The notes under the pieces are model-generated. The model saw only the letters and a list, made by a program, of their open reading frames with translations, was not told the DNA's origin and made no database searches. This document shows positions 49,733 through 59,086 of a stretch of DNA of 64,000 nucleotides, one piece after another (the stretch's first letter is position 1; the number at the start of each line of letters is the position of its first letter). Origin of the DNA: JBEIGE01 sp040382055 (GTDB taxonomy: Bacteria > Pseudomonadota > Gammaproteobacteria > Burkholderiales > Burkholderiaceae_C); the NCBI GenBank assembly GCA_040382055.1, contig JBEIGE010000008.1, forward strand, positions 1-64,000. The letters run 5' to 3'. The position numbers were made by a program, and so were the translations under genes.

Positions 49733-50518
49733 TTAAATTCGGTGAGGAATGTTTCCGAGGATTTGCGATATTTCATTCGCAACATCCTTCAACTTCGGTA
49801 ACCATGACTCATCGAGCCGACCTGCCGGCGCTGAAATGGAGAGGCCGGCAATCAGGTTATTCTGATCATCGTAAATGCCGGCAGCCATACATCTGACACC
49901 AAGCTCAAGTTCTTCATCATCTCTTGCGATTCGGTACTGACGAACTTTTGAGAGGTCACGTTCGAGTGCTGCCAGTTGAGTAATACTGTTCTTGGTATGT
50001 CCACTTAACCCAGTTCGAGTCGCATAAGACCTTACTTTTTGTGGTTCATCAAAAGCGAGAAACAGTTTTCCGACCGAAGTCAGGTGTAGGGGTGCGCGAC
50101 CACCAATTGCGCGTACTACTTGCATTCCAGATCTTTCGCTGTAGGCGCGCTCAATATATACAATTTCATCACCTTGGCGCATGCTCAAATTAACAGGTTG
50201 CTGGATGAGCTTATGCAGTTCGCGCATTGGCGCAAGGGCGGCGTCACGCACATTCAGGCGTCCTTTAACCAAATTTCCCAGCTCAAGGAGCCTCATCCCA
50301 AGTCGATAGGTTCCTGGATGTGGGCGGTCTACAAACCGGCCAGTTGCCAGGTCGTTAAGAATCCGGTGGGTCGTCGATGGATGAAGCCCCGTTTTCTCGC
50401 TGATTTCTTTTAGAGACATTGCATCTTCCCGAGAGGCAAGTACATCCATCAAGGAGAACATTCGCTCAATTACTTGTACGGTTGGGACGACCGCCGCATC
50501 AGGGTCTATTTTTTTCAT
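49733..50518 (-). CDS. IclR-family transcriptional regulator
   Basis: This 261-residue regulator has an N-terminal winged helix ('VIERMFSLMDVLASREDAMSLKEISEKTGLHPSTTHRILNDL') and a C-terminal GAF-like effector domain ('GRAPLHLTSVGKLFLAF', 'ELGVRCMAAGIYDDQNNLIAGLSISAPAGRL'). Its target is not evident. Neighbours are a peptidase and the N-degron transferases, and none is an obvious IclR-type catabolic operon. Confidence 0.92.
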   Translation of the reverse strand: MKKIDPDAAVVPTVQVIERMFSLMDVLASREDAMSLKEISEKTGLHPSTTHRILNDLATGRFVDRPHPGTYRLGMRLLELGNLVKGRLNVRDAALAPMRELHKLIQQPVNLSMRQGDEIVYIERAYSERSGMQVVRAIGGRAPLHLTSVGKLFLAFDEPQKVRSYATRTGLSGHTKNSITQLAALERDLSKVRQYRIARDDEELELGVRCMAAGIYDDQNNLIAGLSISAPAGRLDESWLPKLKDVANEISQILGNIPHRI

Positions 50519-50572
50519 GAAAAGTCCCTGAATGTAGTTGCTTTAATTAGCAGAATAAATTTTTTATTGGTA

Positions 50573-51313
50573 TCAATCATCATGCGATACCCACGTGTTT
50601 TGTTGAAGGACTTGATGGGGTTTGAATTTTGATTTGTAATTCATTTTTGAGCTTGATGAGATCCAGTAACCCAGGTAAACGTAGTCAAGGCCTAATTGTC
50701 TAGCCTGTTCAATTTGCCAGAGAACACTATAGGTTCCGTAACTTGTGTTCTCTTGAGGCTCGTAAAAGGTGTACACAGCTGACAAACCATCTTCCAAAAC
50801 ATCTAGGATTGAGAGCATCTTCAGCGCTCCAGCAGTGCCGTCTGGAAGAGGCTCCCTGAATTCAACCAGACGTGAATTGACACGACTTTGCAATAAAAAC
50901 TGAGTGTATTGGTCTACGCTGTCCTGATCCATGCCGCCCCCGGCATGACGGCCGTTCTGATAGCGCAGGTAAAGGTCGTAATGCTCCTGAACAAAACACA
51001 AGCTCATCACCCTGACCTGAAGGCTCTGATGCCGCCTCCAGGCCCGTCGTTGGCTGCGATCAGGCGTGAATTTGTGGCTTAGCACCCGAAGTGCTGTGCA
51101 GGCCTGACAACCATCACAGTGCGGTCTATAGGTGAACATTCCACTTCTTCGAAAGCCCGAACTGACTAGCTCGGTATAGACAGCGTTGTTTATCAGATGG
51201 CTTGGCGTGGCGACTTGGGATCTGGCCTCTCTACCTGCCAGATAGCTGCAGGGGTAGGGTGCAGTAGCGTAAAACTGCAAAGTTTGAAGTGGTAATTCCT
51301 TAAGGTTTGTCAC
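50573..51313 (-). CDS. bpt: Aminoacyl-tRNA-protein transferase Ate/Bpt
   Basis: This 246-residue N-degron enzyme has 'YATAPYPCSYLAGREARSQV', 'YTELVSSGFRRSGMFTYRPHCDGCQACTALRVL' with the Cys pair, and 'SAVYTFYEPQENTSYGTYSVLWQIEQARQLGLDYVYLGYWISSSSKMNYK'. Bacterial members of this shape (Bpt) attach Leu to N-terminal Asp/Glu, while eukaryotic Ate1 attaches Arg. It lies 12 bases after aat on the same strand, so the two are co-expressed. Confidence 0.92.
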   Translation of the reverse strand: MTNLKELPLQTLQFYATAPYPCSYLAGREARSQVATPSHLINNAVYTELVSSGFRRSGMFTYRPHCDGCQACTALRVLSHKFTPDRSQRRAWRRHQSLQVRVMSLCFVQEHYDLYLRYQNGRHAGGGMDQDSVDQYTQFLLQSRVNSRLVEFREPLPDGTAGALKMLSILDVLEDGLSAVYTFYEPQENTSYGTYSVLWQIEQARQLGLDYVYLGYWISSSSKMNYKSKFKPHQVLQQNTWVSHDD

Positions 51314-51325
51314 TGCGGAAAAAAT

Positions 51326-52066
51326 TCAGGGTGGCAAAATGTGATTCCAGTATAGAGGGTCAAAATTCCAGGTGATGGGGGGGCTATCAATTCCCGCTTT
51401 AACAATTTTCAAGAATTCCTCGCGAGCAATCTCCTTCGCGCCCAAGGAAGCCAAATGCCTGGTATTTTGCTGACAATCAATAAACCTGATGTTGTGTTGC
51501 CGGCAGAAACAGACTAAGGCCGCACGCGCGATTTTGGATGCATCAGGACAATGGGAAAACATGGACTCGCCAAAGACTGCTTTGCCAATGGCCACGCAGT
51601 AAAGCCCGCCGACAAGTTTTCCACCAAGCCAGGTTTCGACGCAGTGGGCGTAGCCAGCCTGATTCAAGTTGCAGTAGGCCTCGACCATATCGGGAAGAAT
51701 CCATGTGCCAGGCTGTCCGTTTCGAGTTGTTTTTGCACATGAAGTGATAACTTGATCAAAGTTGCAATCAAAGCGTATTTCTACGCCCCCGCTCACTCTG
51801 TATCTGGTAATTGTCTTTTTCAGCGAGCGATGCATGCGAAACTCAGAAACAAGGAGCGTCATGCGAGGATCAGGACTCCACCAGAGTGGTGGTTGCCCCT
51901 CACTGAACCATGGATAGATTCCGCTGCTGTAAGCGTTAATCAGTGTGTCTGTATCCAGCGTTCCCCCCGCGCATAACAGACCAGGTGCATTTGACTCTGC
52001 CCCCCAACTTTCAGATAAATCAGGGAACGGTTGATTCGGATCTAACCAAGACAGATTGGCCTTCAT
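51326..52066 (-). CDS. aat: Leucyl/phenylalanyl-tRNA-protein transferase
   Basis: This 246-residue enzyme attaches Leu or Phe to N-terminal Arg/Lys, marking proteins for ClpAP. Family motifs are 'YSSGIYPWFSEGQPPLWWSPDPRM', 'LKKTITRYRVSGGVEIRFDCNFDQVI', 'GYAHCVETWLGGKLVGGLYCVAIGKAVFGESMFS' and 'FIDCQQNTRHLASLGAKEI'. Together with Bpt it gives both branches of the bacterial N-degron pathway. Confidence 0.96.
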   Translation of the reverse strand: MKANLSWLDPNQPFPDLSESWGAESNAPGLLCAGGTLDTDTLINAYSSGIYPWFSEGQPPLWWSPDPRMTLLVSEFRMHRSLKKTITRYRVSGGVEIRFDCNFDQVITSCAKTTRNGQPGTWILPDMVEAYCNLNQAGYAHCVETWLGGKLVGGLYCVAIGKAVFGESMFSHCPDASKIARAALVCFCRQHNIRFIDCQQNTRHLASLGAKEIAREEFLKIVKAGIDSPPITWNFDPLYWNHILPP

Positions 52067-52149
52067 TTCCGTGGAATCATAATGACTTAATGGTTAGTGT
52101 TGTGCTAATTCTTGAGGCCTGGTCTTGAAGCGTTAGAATAGCGACCAGT

Positions 52150-52226
<77 letters not shown>

Positions 52227-52389
52227 ATCAATAGTTCGAAGGCCTTTAGGACATCATCCTTAGAGGCTTTTTTCTTATCTGAGCTTAGTGTTGCTGGATG
52301 GGTAGTTTCCAATCTCTCGAGCTCCACTTTCACCTGCATCACGATTTAAAGCGATGCACACCAGAACCTGTCGTTAGAATCACTTGCCA

Positions 52390-52466
52390 CAGCCAGTAGC
52401 TCATCCGGATAGAGCACGAACCTTCTAAGTTCGGGGTAGGGGGTTCGAGTCCCTCCTGGCTGGCCA
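52390..52466 (+). tRNA. tRNA-Arg (anticodon TCT)
   Basis: This is a full cloverleaf with encoded CCA. The acceptor arm CAGCCAG pairs with CTGGCTG, with discriminator G. The D-stem is GCTC/GAGC, the anticodon arm CGAAC-CTTCTAA-GTTCG with TCT as anticodon, and the T-arm GGGGG-TTCGAGT-CCCTC has one G-U pair. It reads AGA/AGG arginine codons. Confidence 0.95.
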
Positions 52467-52492
52467 ATTAACAGGTTTGATCAGCCCGGAAC

Positions 52493-54031
52493 TCAGCCCG
52501 CCACCAAAGCGATCGACTTGAATTCGCCACTTGCAATCCTTTTCTTCCACTCGGCTGGACCCGTTTGGTGTGCATTGATACCGTTTGAGTCCACGGCCAC
52601 GGTGACGGGCATATCCAACACATCAAATTCGTAGATGGCTTCCATGCCCAAGTCCGGGAAACCCACGACTTTCGCCGTTTTGATGGCTTTGGACACAAGG
52701 TATGCAGCACCACCTACGGCCATCAGATAAGCACTTTTATGGTTTTTGATGGATTCAACCGCTTCTGGACCTCTTTCAGCCTTGCCAATCATTGAAATCA
52801 GTCCAGTCTGAGAAAGCATCATGTCCGTGAACTTGTCCATGCGCGTGGCTGTAGTCGGACCTGCCGGACCGACAGCTTCATCGCGGACCGGGTCGACCGG
52901 GCCCACGTAGTAAATGACCCGATCAGTGAAGTCAACTGGCAGCTTCTCGCCCTTGACCAGCATGTCCTGAATACGCTTGTGCGCAGCGTCCCGCCCTGTA
53001 AGCATTTTTCCTGACAGCAGCAGGGTCTCTCCGGCCTTCCATTGCGCAACAATATCTTTTGTCAGCGTGTTGAGATCAACTTTGCGGCTTTTGTTGTAGT
53101 CGGGCGCCCAGTTGACGTTGGGCCAAAGATCAAGGCTGGGCGGATCCAGATACACAGGCCCAGATCCATCCATAACAAAATGCGCATGGCGGGTGGCAGC
53201 GCAATTGGGGATCATGGCCACCGGCTTGCCAGCGGCGTGGGTGGGGTACATATTGATTTTCACGTCCAGCACGGTGGTTAGCCCACCAAGCCCCTGAGCA
53301 CCAATACCCAGGGCGTTGACTTTTTCAAACAGTTCAATGCGAAGTTCTTCTGTTTTGTTTTCGGGTCCACGCTTGAGAAGCTCGTACATATTGATGTCTT
53401 CCATGAGGCTCTCCTTGGCGAGCAACATGGCTTTCTCAGCGGTCCCGCCGATGCCGATACCCAGCATTCCAGGGGGGCACCAGCCCGCGCCCATGGTTGG
53501 TACTGTTTTGAGCACCCAGTCTACGATCGAATCAGACGGGTTGAGCATGGCTAATTTGCTCTTGTTCTCGCTACCGCCACCCTTGGCCGCTACCGTGATG
53601 TCAACCGTATTTCCAGGCACGATCTGCGTGAATATCACGGCTGGTGTGTTGTCATTGGTGTTTTTACGCAAGAACTGAGGGTCTGCCACCACAGATGCGC
53701 GCAACATATTGTCGGGGTTGTTATAGCCTTGGCGCACACCCTCGTTGATGGCATCTTCAAGGCCTCCGGTAAAACCTTCAAACCTCACGTTCATCCCGAC
53801 TTTGATAAATACATTGACAATGCCGGTGTCCTGACAGATGGGGCGGTGTCCTTCAGCACTCATGCGTGAATTGGTCAGAATTTGTGCAATCGCATCCTTT
53901 GCTGCCGGGCTTTGCTCCAGTTCGTAGGCGCGTGCGAGATGGGCAATGAAATCACTGGGATGGTAGAAGCTGATGAACTGCAGGGCTGCAGCAACGGATT
54001 CAATCAGGTCGCTTTGTCGGATCGTAGTCAT
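52493..54031 (-). CDS. fumA: Class I fumarate hydratase (iron-sulfur)
   Basis: This 512-residue single-chain class I fumarase interconverts fumarate and malate in the TCA cycle with an oxygen-sensitive [4Fe-4S] cluster. The N-terminal lyase domain has 'PICQDTGIVNVFIKVGMNV' and 'GAGWCPPGMLGIGIGGTAEKAM', with Cys ligands, plus 'PNCAATRHAHFVMDGSGP'. The C-terminal domain has 'DRVIYYVGPVDPVRDEAVGPAGPTTATRMDKF'. The symbol is by family; fumB naming is equally valid. Confidence 0.94.
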   Translation of the reverse strand: MTTIRQSDLIESVAAALQFISFYHPSDFIAHLARAYELEQSPAAKDAIAQILTNSRMSAEGHRPICQDTGIVNVFIKVGMNVRFEGFTGGLEDAINEGVRQGYNNPDNMLRASVVADPQFLRKNTNDNTPAVIFTQIVPGNTVDITVAAKGGGSENKSKLAMLNPSDSIVDWVLKTVPTMGAGWCPPGMLGIGIGGTAEKAMLLAKESLMEDINMYELLKRGPENKTEELRIELFEKVNALGIGAQGLGGLTTVLDVKINMYPTHAAGKPVAMIPNCAATRHAHFVMDGSGPVYLDPPSLDLWPNVNWAPDYNKSRKVDLNTLTKDIVAQWKAGETLLLSGKMLTGRDAAHKRIQDMLVKGEKLPVDFTDRVIYYVGPVDPVRDEAVGPAGPTTATRMDKFTDMMLSQTGLISMIGKAERGPEAVESIKNHKSAYLMAVGGAAYLVSKAIKTAKVVGFPDLGMEAIYEFDVLDMPVTVAVDSNGINAHQTGPAEWKKRIASGEFKSIALVAG

Positions 54032-54043
54032 AAAAATCTGAGG

Positions 54044-54655
54044 TTAGTGTTTGTCGTTTGGTGTGGTTTGAGACATCAGGCGATCAGTGTAGGCAATGGC
54101 CATAGCCGAGAAGAGGAATGTGACGTGTATTGCAGTCTGCGCGATCAAGACTTTTTCGTCATAGTTTGCCGCGTTTATAAAGGTTTTGAGCAGGTGTATT
54201 GAGCTAATCCCAATAATGGCAGTTGCAAGCTTCACCTTCAGTACTGATGCGTTCACATGGCTGAGCCATTCGGGCTGATCAGGATGACCGTCCAGGTCCA
54301 TGCGGCTGACAAAGGTTTCATAGCCGCCCACAATGACCATAATGAGCAGGTTGGAGATCATGACCACATCAATCAATGCCAGCACCACGAGCATGATGAT
54401 GGTTTCGTTCAGGGCTGTCGTGGTGGCAGATTCTTTGTAACCGATGCTTGAAATCAAGGCTTGTAGGGCTGTTTGGCTGCCAAATGCAGCCTCAAGAAGG
54501 TGAACAAGTTCAACCCAGAAGTGAAAAACATAGACGCCTTGCGCGGCAATCAAACCGATATACAAGGGCAATTGCAACCATCGACTTGCAAAAATAAATC
54601 TTGGTAAGGGTCGCATGCGTTTTGATTTAGGCGTGTTGTTGTCGGTCATATTCAA
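54044..54655 (-). CDS. UPF0114 (YqhA/TIGR00645) membrane protein
   Basis: This 203-residue protein has four hydrophobic segments and the family text 'PRFIFASRWLQLPLYIGLIAAQGVYVFHFWVEL', 'LIDVVMISNLLIMVIVGGYETFVSRMDLDGHPDQPEWLSHVNASVLKVKLATAIIGISSIHLLKTFI' (split here by position). The family has no assigned function. It is 12 bases upstream of fumA on the same strand, so the two may be co-transcribed. Confidence 0.88.
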   Translation of the reverse strand: MNMTDNNTPKSKRMRPLPRFIFASRWLQLPLYIGLIAAQGVYVFHFWVELVHLLEAAFGSQTALQALISSIGYKESATTTALNETIIMLVVLALIDVVMISNLLIMVIVGGYETFVSRMDLDGHPDQPEWLSHVNASVLKVKLATAIIGISSIHLLKTFINAANYDEKVLIAQTAIHVTFLFSAMAIAYTDRLMSQTTPNDKH

Positions 54656-54667
54656 AATATAGGGTTT

Positions 54668-54823
54668 TCACTGGGTCAATCCATTGTAGATGTCGTTTAA
54701 ACGCCCCTTCAACTGGCTATATTCAGGACTCGCATTTTTGTAAGTTTCAAGCCAGTCAGTGACTTGTAAGAGCAAACAATGACAGTGCTGTGCAATTAGA
54801 TTCAAACGAGGAGTTAACGCCAT
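54668..54823 (-). CDS. Possible small protein of 51 residues
   Basis: An open frame begins 'MALTPRLNLIAQHCHC' and continues with an amphipathic stretch ('TDWLETYKNASPEYSQLKG', 'RLNDIYNGLTQ'). It lies 12 bases before the UPF0114 gene on the same strand. Its start would interlock with that of acs (CATG). No family is recognised and no clear ribosome site is seen, so it may be chance. Confidence 0.3.
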   Translation of the reverse strand: MALTPRLNLIAQHCHCLLLQVTDWLETYKNASPEYSQLKGRLNDIYNGLTQ

Positions 54824-56831
54824 GAATTCAGCAACCCCAGCCGCTTCATCAGCCATCGAATCCGTATTGGTGGAGAACCGGGTGTTTATGCCCAGTGACG
54901 CCATGGTTAAAGCTGCACGTGTTTGCGGCATGGCAGGTTACCAAGCCCTTTGCGATGAAGCTGAGAAAGATTATGAAGCTTTTTGGGCCAGGCTGGCTCG
55001 TGAGAATGTACGCTGGAGCAGACCGTTCAGCCGTGTGCTGGATGAATCCAACGCACCTTTCTACAAATGGTTCGATGACGGTGAGCTCAATGCTTCGGCC
55101 AACTGCCTGGACAAGCACATTGGAACACCTGTTGAGAACAAGACAGCTGTCATTTTTGAGGCAGATGATGGCACGGTGACCAAAACCACCTACAAGGAAC
55201 TTTTGGCCCGAGTGAGTCAGTTTGCTAATGCGCTCAAGGCAGACGGTATTCAAAAAGGAGACCGGGTATTGATTTATATGCCCATGACTCTTGAAGGCGT
55301 GATTGCCATGCAAGCCTGTGCACGCATAGGAGCTACACACAGCGTTGTTTTTGGGGGCTTTTCTGCAAAAGCACTACAAGAACGGATCATTGATGCCGGG
55401 GCTGTTGCCGTAATCACTTCCAACTTCCAGATGCGTGGCGGAAAAGAACTCCCGCTCAAGGCCATCGTGGACGAAGGTCTGGCCCTGGGCGGCTGCGAAT
55501 CCATCAAAAACGTTTATGTTTACCAGCGAACGTCCACAGCCTGCAATATGGAGGCCGGACGCGATAAGACCTTTACACAAGCTCTAGACGGTAAAAGCAC
55601 TGAATGTGAACCGGTCGCAGTAGGTGCTGAACACCCGCTTTTCATCCTTTACACATCCGGGTCTACCGGCAAGCCCAAAGGTGTTCAGCATTCAACTGGT
55701 GGCTATTTGCTTTGGGCCAAGCTGACCATGGATTGGACCTTTGACTTGAAACCCAGCGACGTATTCTGGTGTACCGCTGATATTGGCTGGATTACCGGCC
55801 ACACCTATGTTGCTTACGGGCCGCTGGCAGCAGGTGCGACCCAAATTATTTTCGAGGGCGTGCCGACTTTCCCCAATGCCGGCCGATTCTGGCAAATGAT
55901 TGAGCGACACAAGTGCTCCATTTTTTATACAGCTCCTACTGCGATTCGCTCCTTGATCAAAGCCGCAGAAAGTGACGCGGCTGTTCATCCCGACCGCTCC
56001 GATTTGTCAAGTCTGCGCATTCTTGGTTCCGTGGGCGAGCCCATCAATCCCGAGGCCTGGATGTGGTACTACAAGCACATCGGTCATGAAAAATGCCCGA
56101 TCGTCGACACCTTCTGGCAGACCGAGACGGGTGGTCACATGATGACCCCGCTACCTGGAGCCACGCCACTTGTGCCTGGCAGCTGTACGCTGCCTCTGCC
56201 TGGCATCATGGCCGCTATTGTCGACGAGGTCGGTAACGACATTCCGAACGGAACCGGCGGCATCCTGGTGATCAAACGACCCTGGCCGTCAATGATCCGC
56301 ACCATCTGGAACGACCCCGAACGTTTTAAAAAGAGCTATTTTCCCGAGGAAATGGGAGGCAGGATGTATCTCGCTGGCGATGGCGCAGTTCGCAGCGCTG
56401 ACCGGGGTTACTTCCGCATTACAGGGCGTATAGACGATGTGCTCAACGTATCCGGTCACCGAATGGGAACCATGGAGATCGAATCTGCACTGGTATCCAA
56501 GACGGACCTGGTGGCTGAGGCTGCCGTCGTGGGGCGTCCTGATGACCTGACGGGTGAGGCGATTTGTGCTTTTGTTGTTCTCAAACGTCCCCGACCCACT
56601 GGCGATGAGGCCAAAGCTATAGCCAAGCAATTACGCGATTGGGTCGCCAAAGAGATCGGACCTATTGCAAAACCCAAAGACATTCGCTTTGGTGAGAACC
56701 TGCCAAAAACCAGATCGGGCAAGATCATGCGCCGGCTTTTGAGGTCACTGGCCAAGGGTGAGACTATTACCCAAGACACCAGTACGCTTGAGAACCCGGC
56801 CATTCTGGATCAATTAGGTCAGGCCTATTGA
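54822..56831 (+). CDS. acs: Acetyl-CoA synthetase (AMP-forming)
   Basis: This 669-residue enzyme activates acetate to acetyl-CoA via acetyl-AMP. It has an N-terminal ACAS_N region ('DYEAFWARLARENVRWSRPF'), P-loop 'YTSGSTGKPKGVQHSTGGYL', 'ADIGWITGHTYVAYGPLAAGAT', 'WQTETGGHMMTPLPG', 'GYFRITGRIDDVLNVSGHRMGT' and the C-terminal 'TRSGKIMRRLL', whose Lys is the usual acetylation control site. The ATG has GAGGAG in front. Confidence 0.97.
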   Translation: MNSATPAASSAIESVLVENRVFMPSDAMVKAARVCGMAGYQALCDEAEKDYEAFWARLARENVRWSRPFSRVLDESNAPFYKWFDDGELNASANCLDKHIGTPVENKTAVIFEADDGTVTKTTYKELLARVSQFANALKADGIQKGDRVLIYMPMTLEGVIAMQACARIGATHSVVFGGFSAKALQERIIDAGAVAVITSNFQMRGGKELPLKAIVDEGLALGGCESIKNVYVYQRTSTACNMEAGRDKTFTQALDGKSTECEPVAVGAEHPLFILYTSGSTGKPKGVQHSTGGYLLWAKLTMDWTFDLKPSDVFWCTADIGWITGHTYVAYGPLAAGATQIIFEGVPTFPNAGRFWQMIERHKCSIFYTAPTAIRSLIKAAESDAAVHPDRSDLSSLRILGSVGEPINPEAWMWYYKHIGHEKCPIVDTFWQTETGGHMMTPLPGATPLVPGSCTLPLPGIMAAIVDEVGNDIPNGTGGILVIKRPWPSMIRTIWNDPERFKKSYFPEEMGGRMYLAGDGAVRSADRGYFRITGRIDDVLNVSGHRMGTMEIESALVSKTDLVAEAAVVGRPDDLTGEAICAFVVLKRPRPTGDEAKAIAKQLRDWVAKEIGPIAKPKDIRFGENLPKTRSGKIMRRLLRSLAKGETITQDTSTLENPAILDQLGQAY

Positions 56832-56861
56832 TTGTTTGCTCCATAAAGAGGAGCAAACAAT
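56831..56861. terminator. 12-bp inverted repeat between convergent genes
   Basis: ATTGTTTGCTCC (56831-56842) and GGAGCAAACAAT (56850-56861) are exactly complementary around a 7-base loop. The repeat begins at the last base of the acs stop and precedes the convergent cytochrome c gene. No T-tract follows on either strand, so it may stabilise 3' ends or act as a bidirectional stop with help; a classic terminator is not certain. Confidence 0.6.
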
Positions 56862-56879
56862 AGCTTATCCATAAGGGAT

Positions 56880-57185
56880 TTACTTGATTGTGAGTATCCA
56901 GGCAGCCAGCTTTTTGGCTTCTGCCTCACTCACCTGGGGGTTGGCCGGCATAGGAACAGGTCCCCAAGCTCCAGCGCCGCCTTTCACGATTTTTGAGGCA
57001 AGCATATCAACAGCCGTTCTGTCGCCTGCGTACTTGTCAGCCACTGCTTTGTAGGATGGCCCGACCAGCTTTTTATCAGCCGCATGACAGGCCATGCAAT
57101 TCCTGGATGCCGCCAAGGCTTGATCTGCCAATGCAGGGGTGACCAAGCTTGCTGTAATTGTCATGCTCAGCAAAATTCTTTTCAT
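56880..57185 (-). CDS. Periplasmic class I cytochrome c
   Basis: This 101-residue protein has a signal peptide ('RILLSMTITASLVTPALA', cut near residue 20) and a single haem c site 'CMACH', with a distal Met in 'WGPVPMPANP'. 'KKLVGPSYKAVADKYAGD' and 'AEAKKLAAWIL' fit the c-551/c-552 electron-carrier type. It would shuttle electrons to a terminal oxidase or nitrogen-oxide reductase. No partner gene is adjacent. Confidence 0.93.
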   Translation of the reverse strand: MKRILLSMTITASLVTPALADQALAASRNCMACHAADKKLVGPSYKAVADKYAGDRTAVDMLASKIVKGGAGAWGPVPMPANPQVSEAEAKKLAAWILTIK

Positions 57186-57330
57186 GGATAACTTTCGAGT
57201 TCAAGTTAATGTAAATCTGCCAGGCGCATCGCCATGGCGGTGGAAATGGCCCGACACAAAGTGCACATTGGCGACATTCGTCAGGCTAATGGCACTTCGT
57301 GCGAACTCAGGTGTTAAAAATTTTATTCTC

Positions 57331-59025
57331 TTAGAAGTCGTCCAGCACAGCTCCCTTGCTGGCTGAGGATGCATTGAAAGCAAACTTGGCCTGCACCCCC
57401 CGGGTGTAGCGCGGAGCAGGCGCTTTCCAGGCCATCCGGCGGTTCTCAATTTCTGTCTCAGCGACGTTCAATTCAAGTTTGAGTTGCAAGGCATCAATGG
57501 TGATGCTGTCATTTTCATGTATGAAGGCAATCGTGCCACCGGCTGCTGCTTCTGGTGCCACATGCCCGACCACCATGCCCCAGGTACCCCCTGAAAATCG
57601 GCCATCAGTAATCAGTCCGACGCTTTCGCCAAGTCCGGCACCAACCAGTGCGCCCGTCGGGGCCAGCATTTCCGGCATACCTGGCCCCCCTTTGGGCCCC
57701 AGATAACGAAGAACCATCACGTCTCCGGCCTTGATTTTTCCTGCCAGGATGGCTTCGAGCGCAGATTGCTCGTCGTCAAATACCCGGGCCGGGCCGGTCA
57801 TGACCGGATTCTTGAGACCCGTGATCTTGGCCACTGCACCTTCTGGCGATAAATTCCCCTTCAGGATGGCCAGATGTCCCTGCTCGTACATCGGGTTGGT
57901 AATCGGTCGTATCACCGTTTGATCAGCACGTGGGGAATCGGGAATGTCTTTCAAGACCTCAGCAATGGTTTGCCCTGTGATCGTGATGCAGTCCCCATGC
58001 AACAGGCCAGCCTTAAGCAAAATTTTCATGACCTGGGGTATTCCGCCGGCTGTGTGCAATTCGACGGCCAGAGACTTGCCGGAGGGCTTGAGGTCGCACA
58101 GGACAGGTGTTTTTTTCCGTACGCGCTCAAAATCATCAATGGTCCATTCCACACCTGCACAGTGAGCAATCGCAAGAAAGTGCAGAACCGCATTGGTAGA
58201 GCCACCGGTAGCCATGATCACGGCCACTGCATTTTCAATGGATTTACGCGTCACGATATCGCGTGGCTTGATGTCTTTTTTGATGGCTTCAATCAGCACC
58301 CTGGCAGATTCGCGTGCAGAAGCGACTTTCTCGTCGTGTTCGTTGGCCATGGTTGAAGAGTAGGGCAGTGAAATGCCGAGCGCCTCAAAAGCTGAACTCA
58401 TGGTGTTGGCGGTATACATGCCACCACAGGAGCCGGTTCCTGGACTGGCCCGTTTCTCGATTTCCAGCAAGTCTCCATCGCTTAGCTTGCCGGCGGCGTT
58501 CTCCCCGACCGCTTCAAATACGCTGACGATATTGAGCTCTTTGCCCTGGTAGTGGCCCGGCAGAATGGTGCCGCCATAAACGTAGATGGCGGGTACATTG
58601 GCGCGCAGCATACCCATCAGACCACCTGGCATGTTCTTGTCGCAGCCACCGATCACCAGGACACCATCCATCCACTGACCCTGGACGCAGGTTTCCACGC
58701 AATCGGAGATAACCTCTCGGCTCACCAGGCTGTACTTCATGCCCTCGGTACCCATGGCCATGCCATCACTGATGGTGGGGGTGCCAAAAATTTGAGCGTT
58801 TCCGCCAGCGTCCACAATGCCGGAGACCGCTGCATCAGCCAATTTTTGCAGTCCTGAGTTGCAAGGGGTGATGGTGCTGTGCCCATTGGCAATACCTACC
58901 ATGGGTTTTTTAAAGTCACTCTCTTCATAGCCCATGCCGTAATACATGGAGCGGTTGGGAGCCCGCGATTTGCCTTCGGTGATATTGGCTGAGCGGCGGT
59001 TGATTTTGATGACTTTAGTTTCCAT
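57331..59025 (-). CDS. ilvD: Dihydroxy-acid dehydratase
   Basis: This 564-residue iron-sulfur dehydratase catalyses the third shared step of branched-chain synthesis. It has cluster Cys residues in 'TPCNSGLQKL', 'VIGGCDKNMPGGLMG' and 'GTGSCGGMYTANTMSSAFEALG', then 'ATGGSTNAVLHFLAIAH' and 'TDGRFSGGTWGMVVGHVAPEA'. The ATG at 59025 starts at 'METKVIKINRRS'; the longer upstream frame overlaps the lgt leader. It is separate from ilvIHC but serves the same pathway. Confidence 0.96.
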   Translation of the reverse strand: METKVIKINRRSANITEGKSRAPNRSMYYGMGYEESDFKKPMVGIANGHSTITPCNSGLQKLADAAVSGIVDAGGNAQIFGTPTISDGMAMGTEGMKYSLVSREVISDCVETCVQGQWMDGVLVIGGCDKNMPGGLMGMLRANVPAIYVYGGTILPGHYQGKELNIVSVFEAVGENAAGKLSDGDLLEIEKRASPGTGSCGGMYTANTMSSAFEALGISLPYSSTMANEHDEKVASARESARVLIEAIKKDIKPRDIVTRKSIENAVAVIMATGGSTNAVLHFLAIAHCAGVEWTIDDFERVRKKTPVLCDLKPSGKSLAVELHTAGGIPQVMKILLKAGLLHGDCITITGQTIAEVLKDIPDSPRADQTVIRPITNPMYEQGHLAILKGNLSPEGAVAKITGLKNPVMTGPARVFDDEQSALEAILAGKIKAGDVMVLRYLGPKGGPGMPEMLAPTGALVGAGLGESVGLITDGRFSGGTWGMVVGHVAPEAAAGGTIAFIHENDSITIDALQLKLELNVAETEIENRRMAWKAPAPRYTRGVQAKFAFNASSASKGAVLDDF

Positions 59026-59086
59026 GGCGTTGAATAAAAAAAGAGAAGTTGTGAGTGTAAGCCGACCGCTACGGCACAATGAGGAC

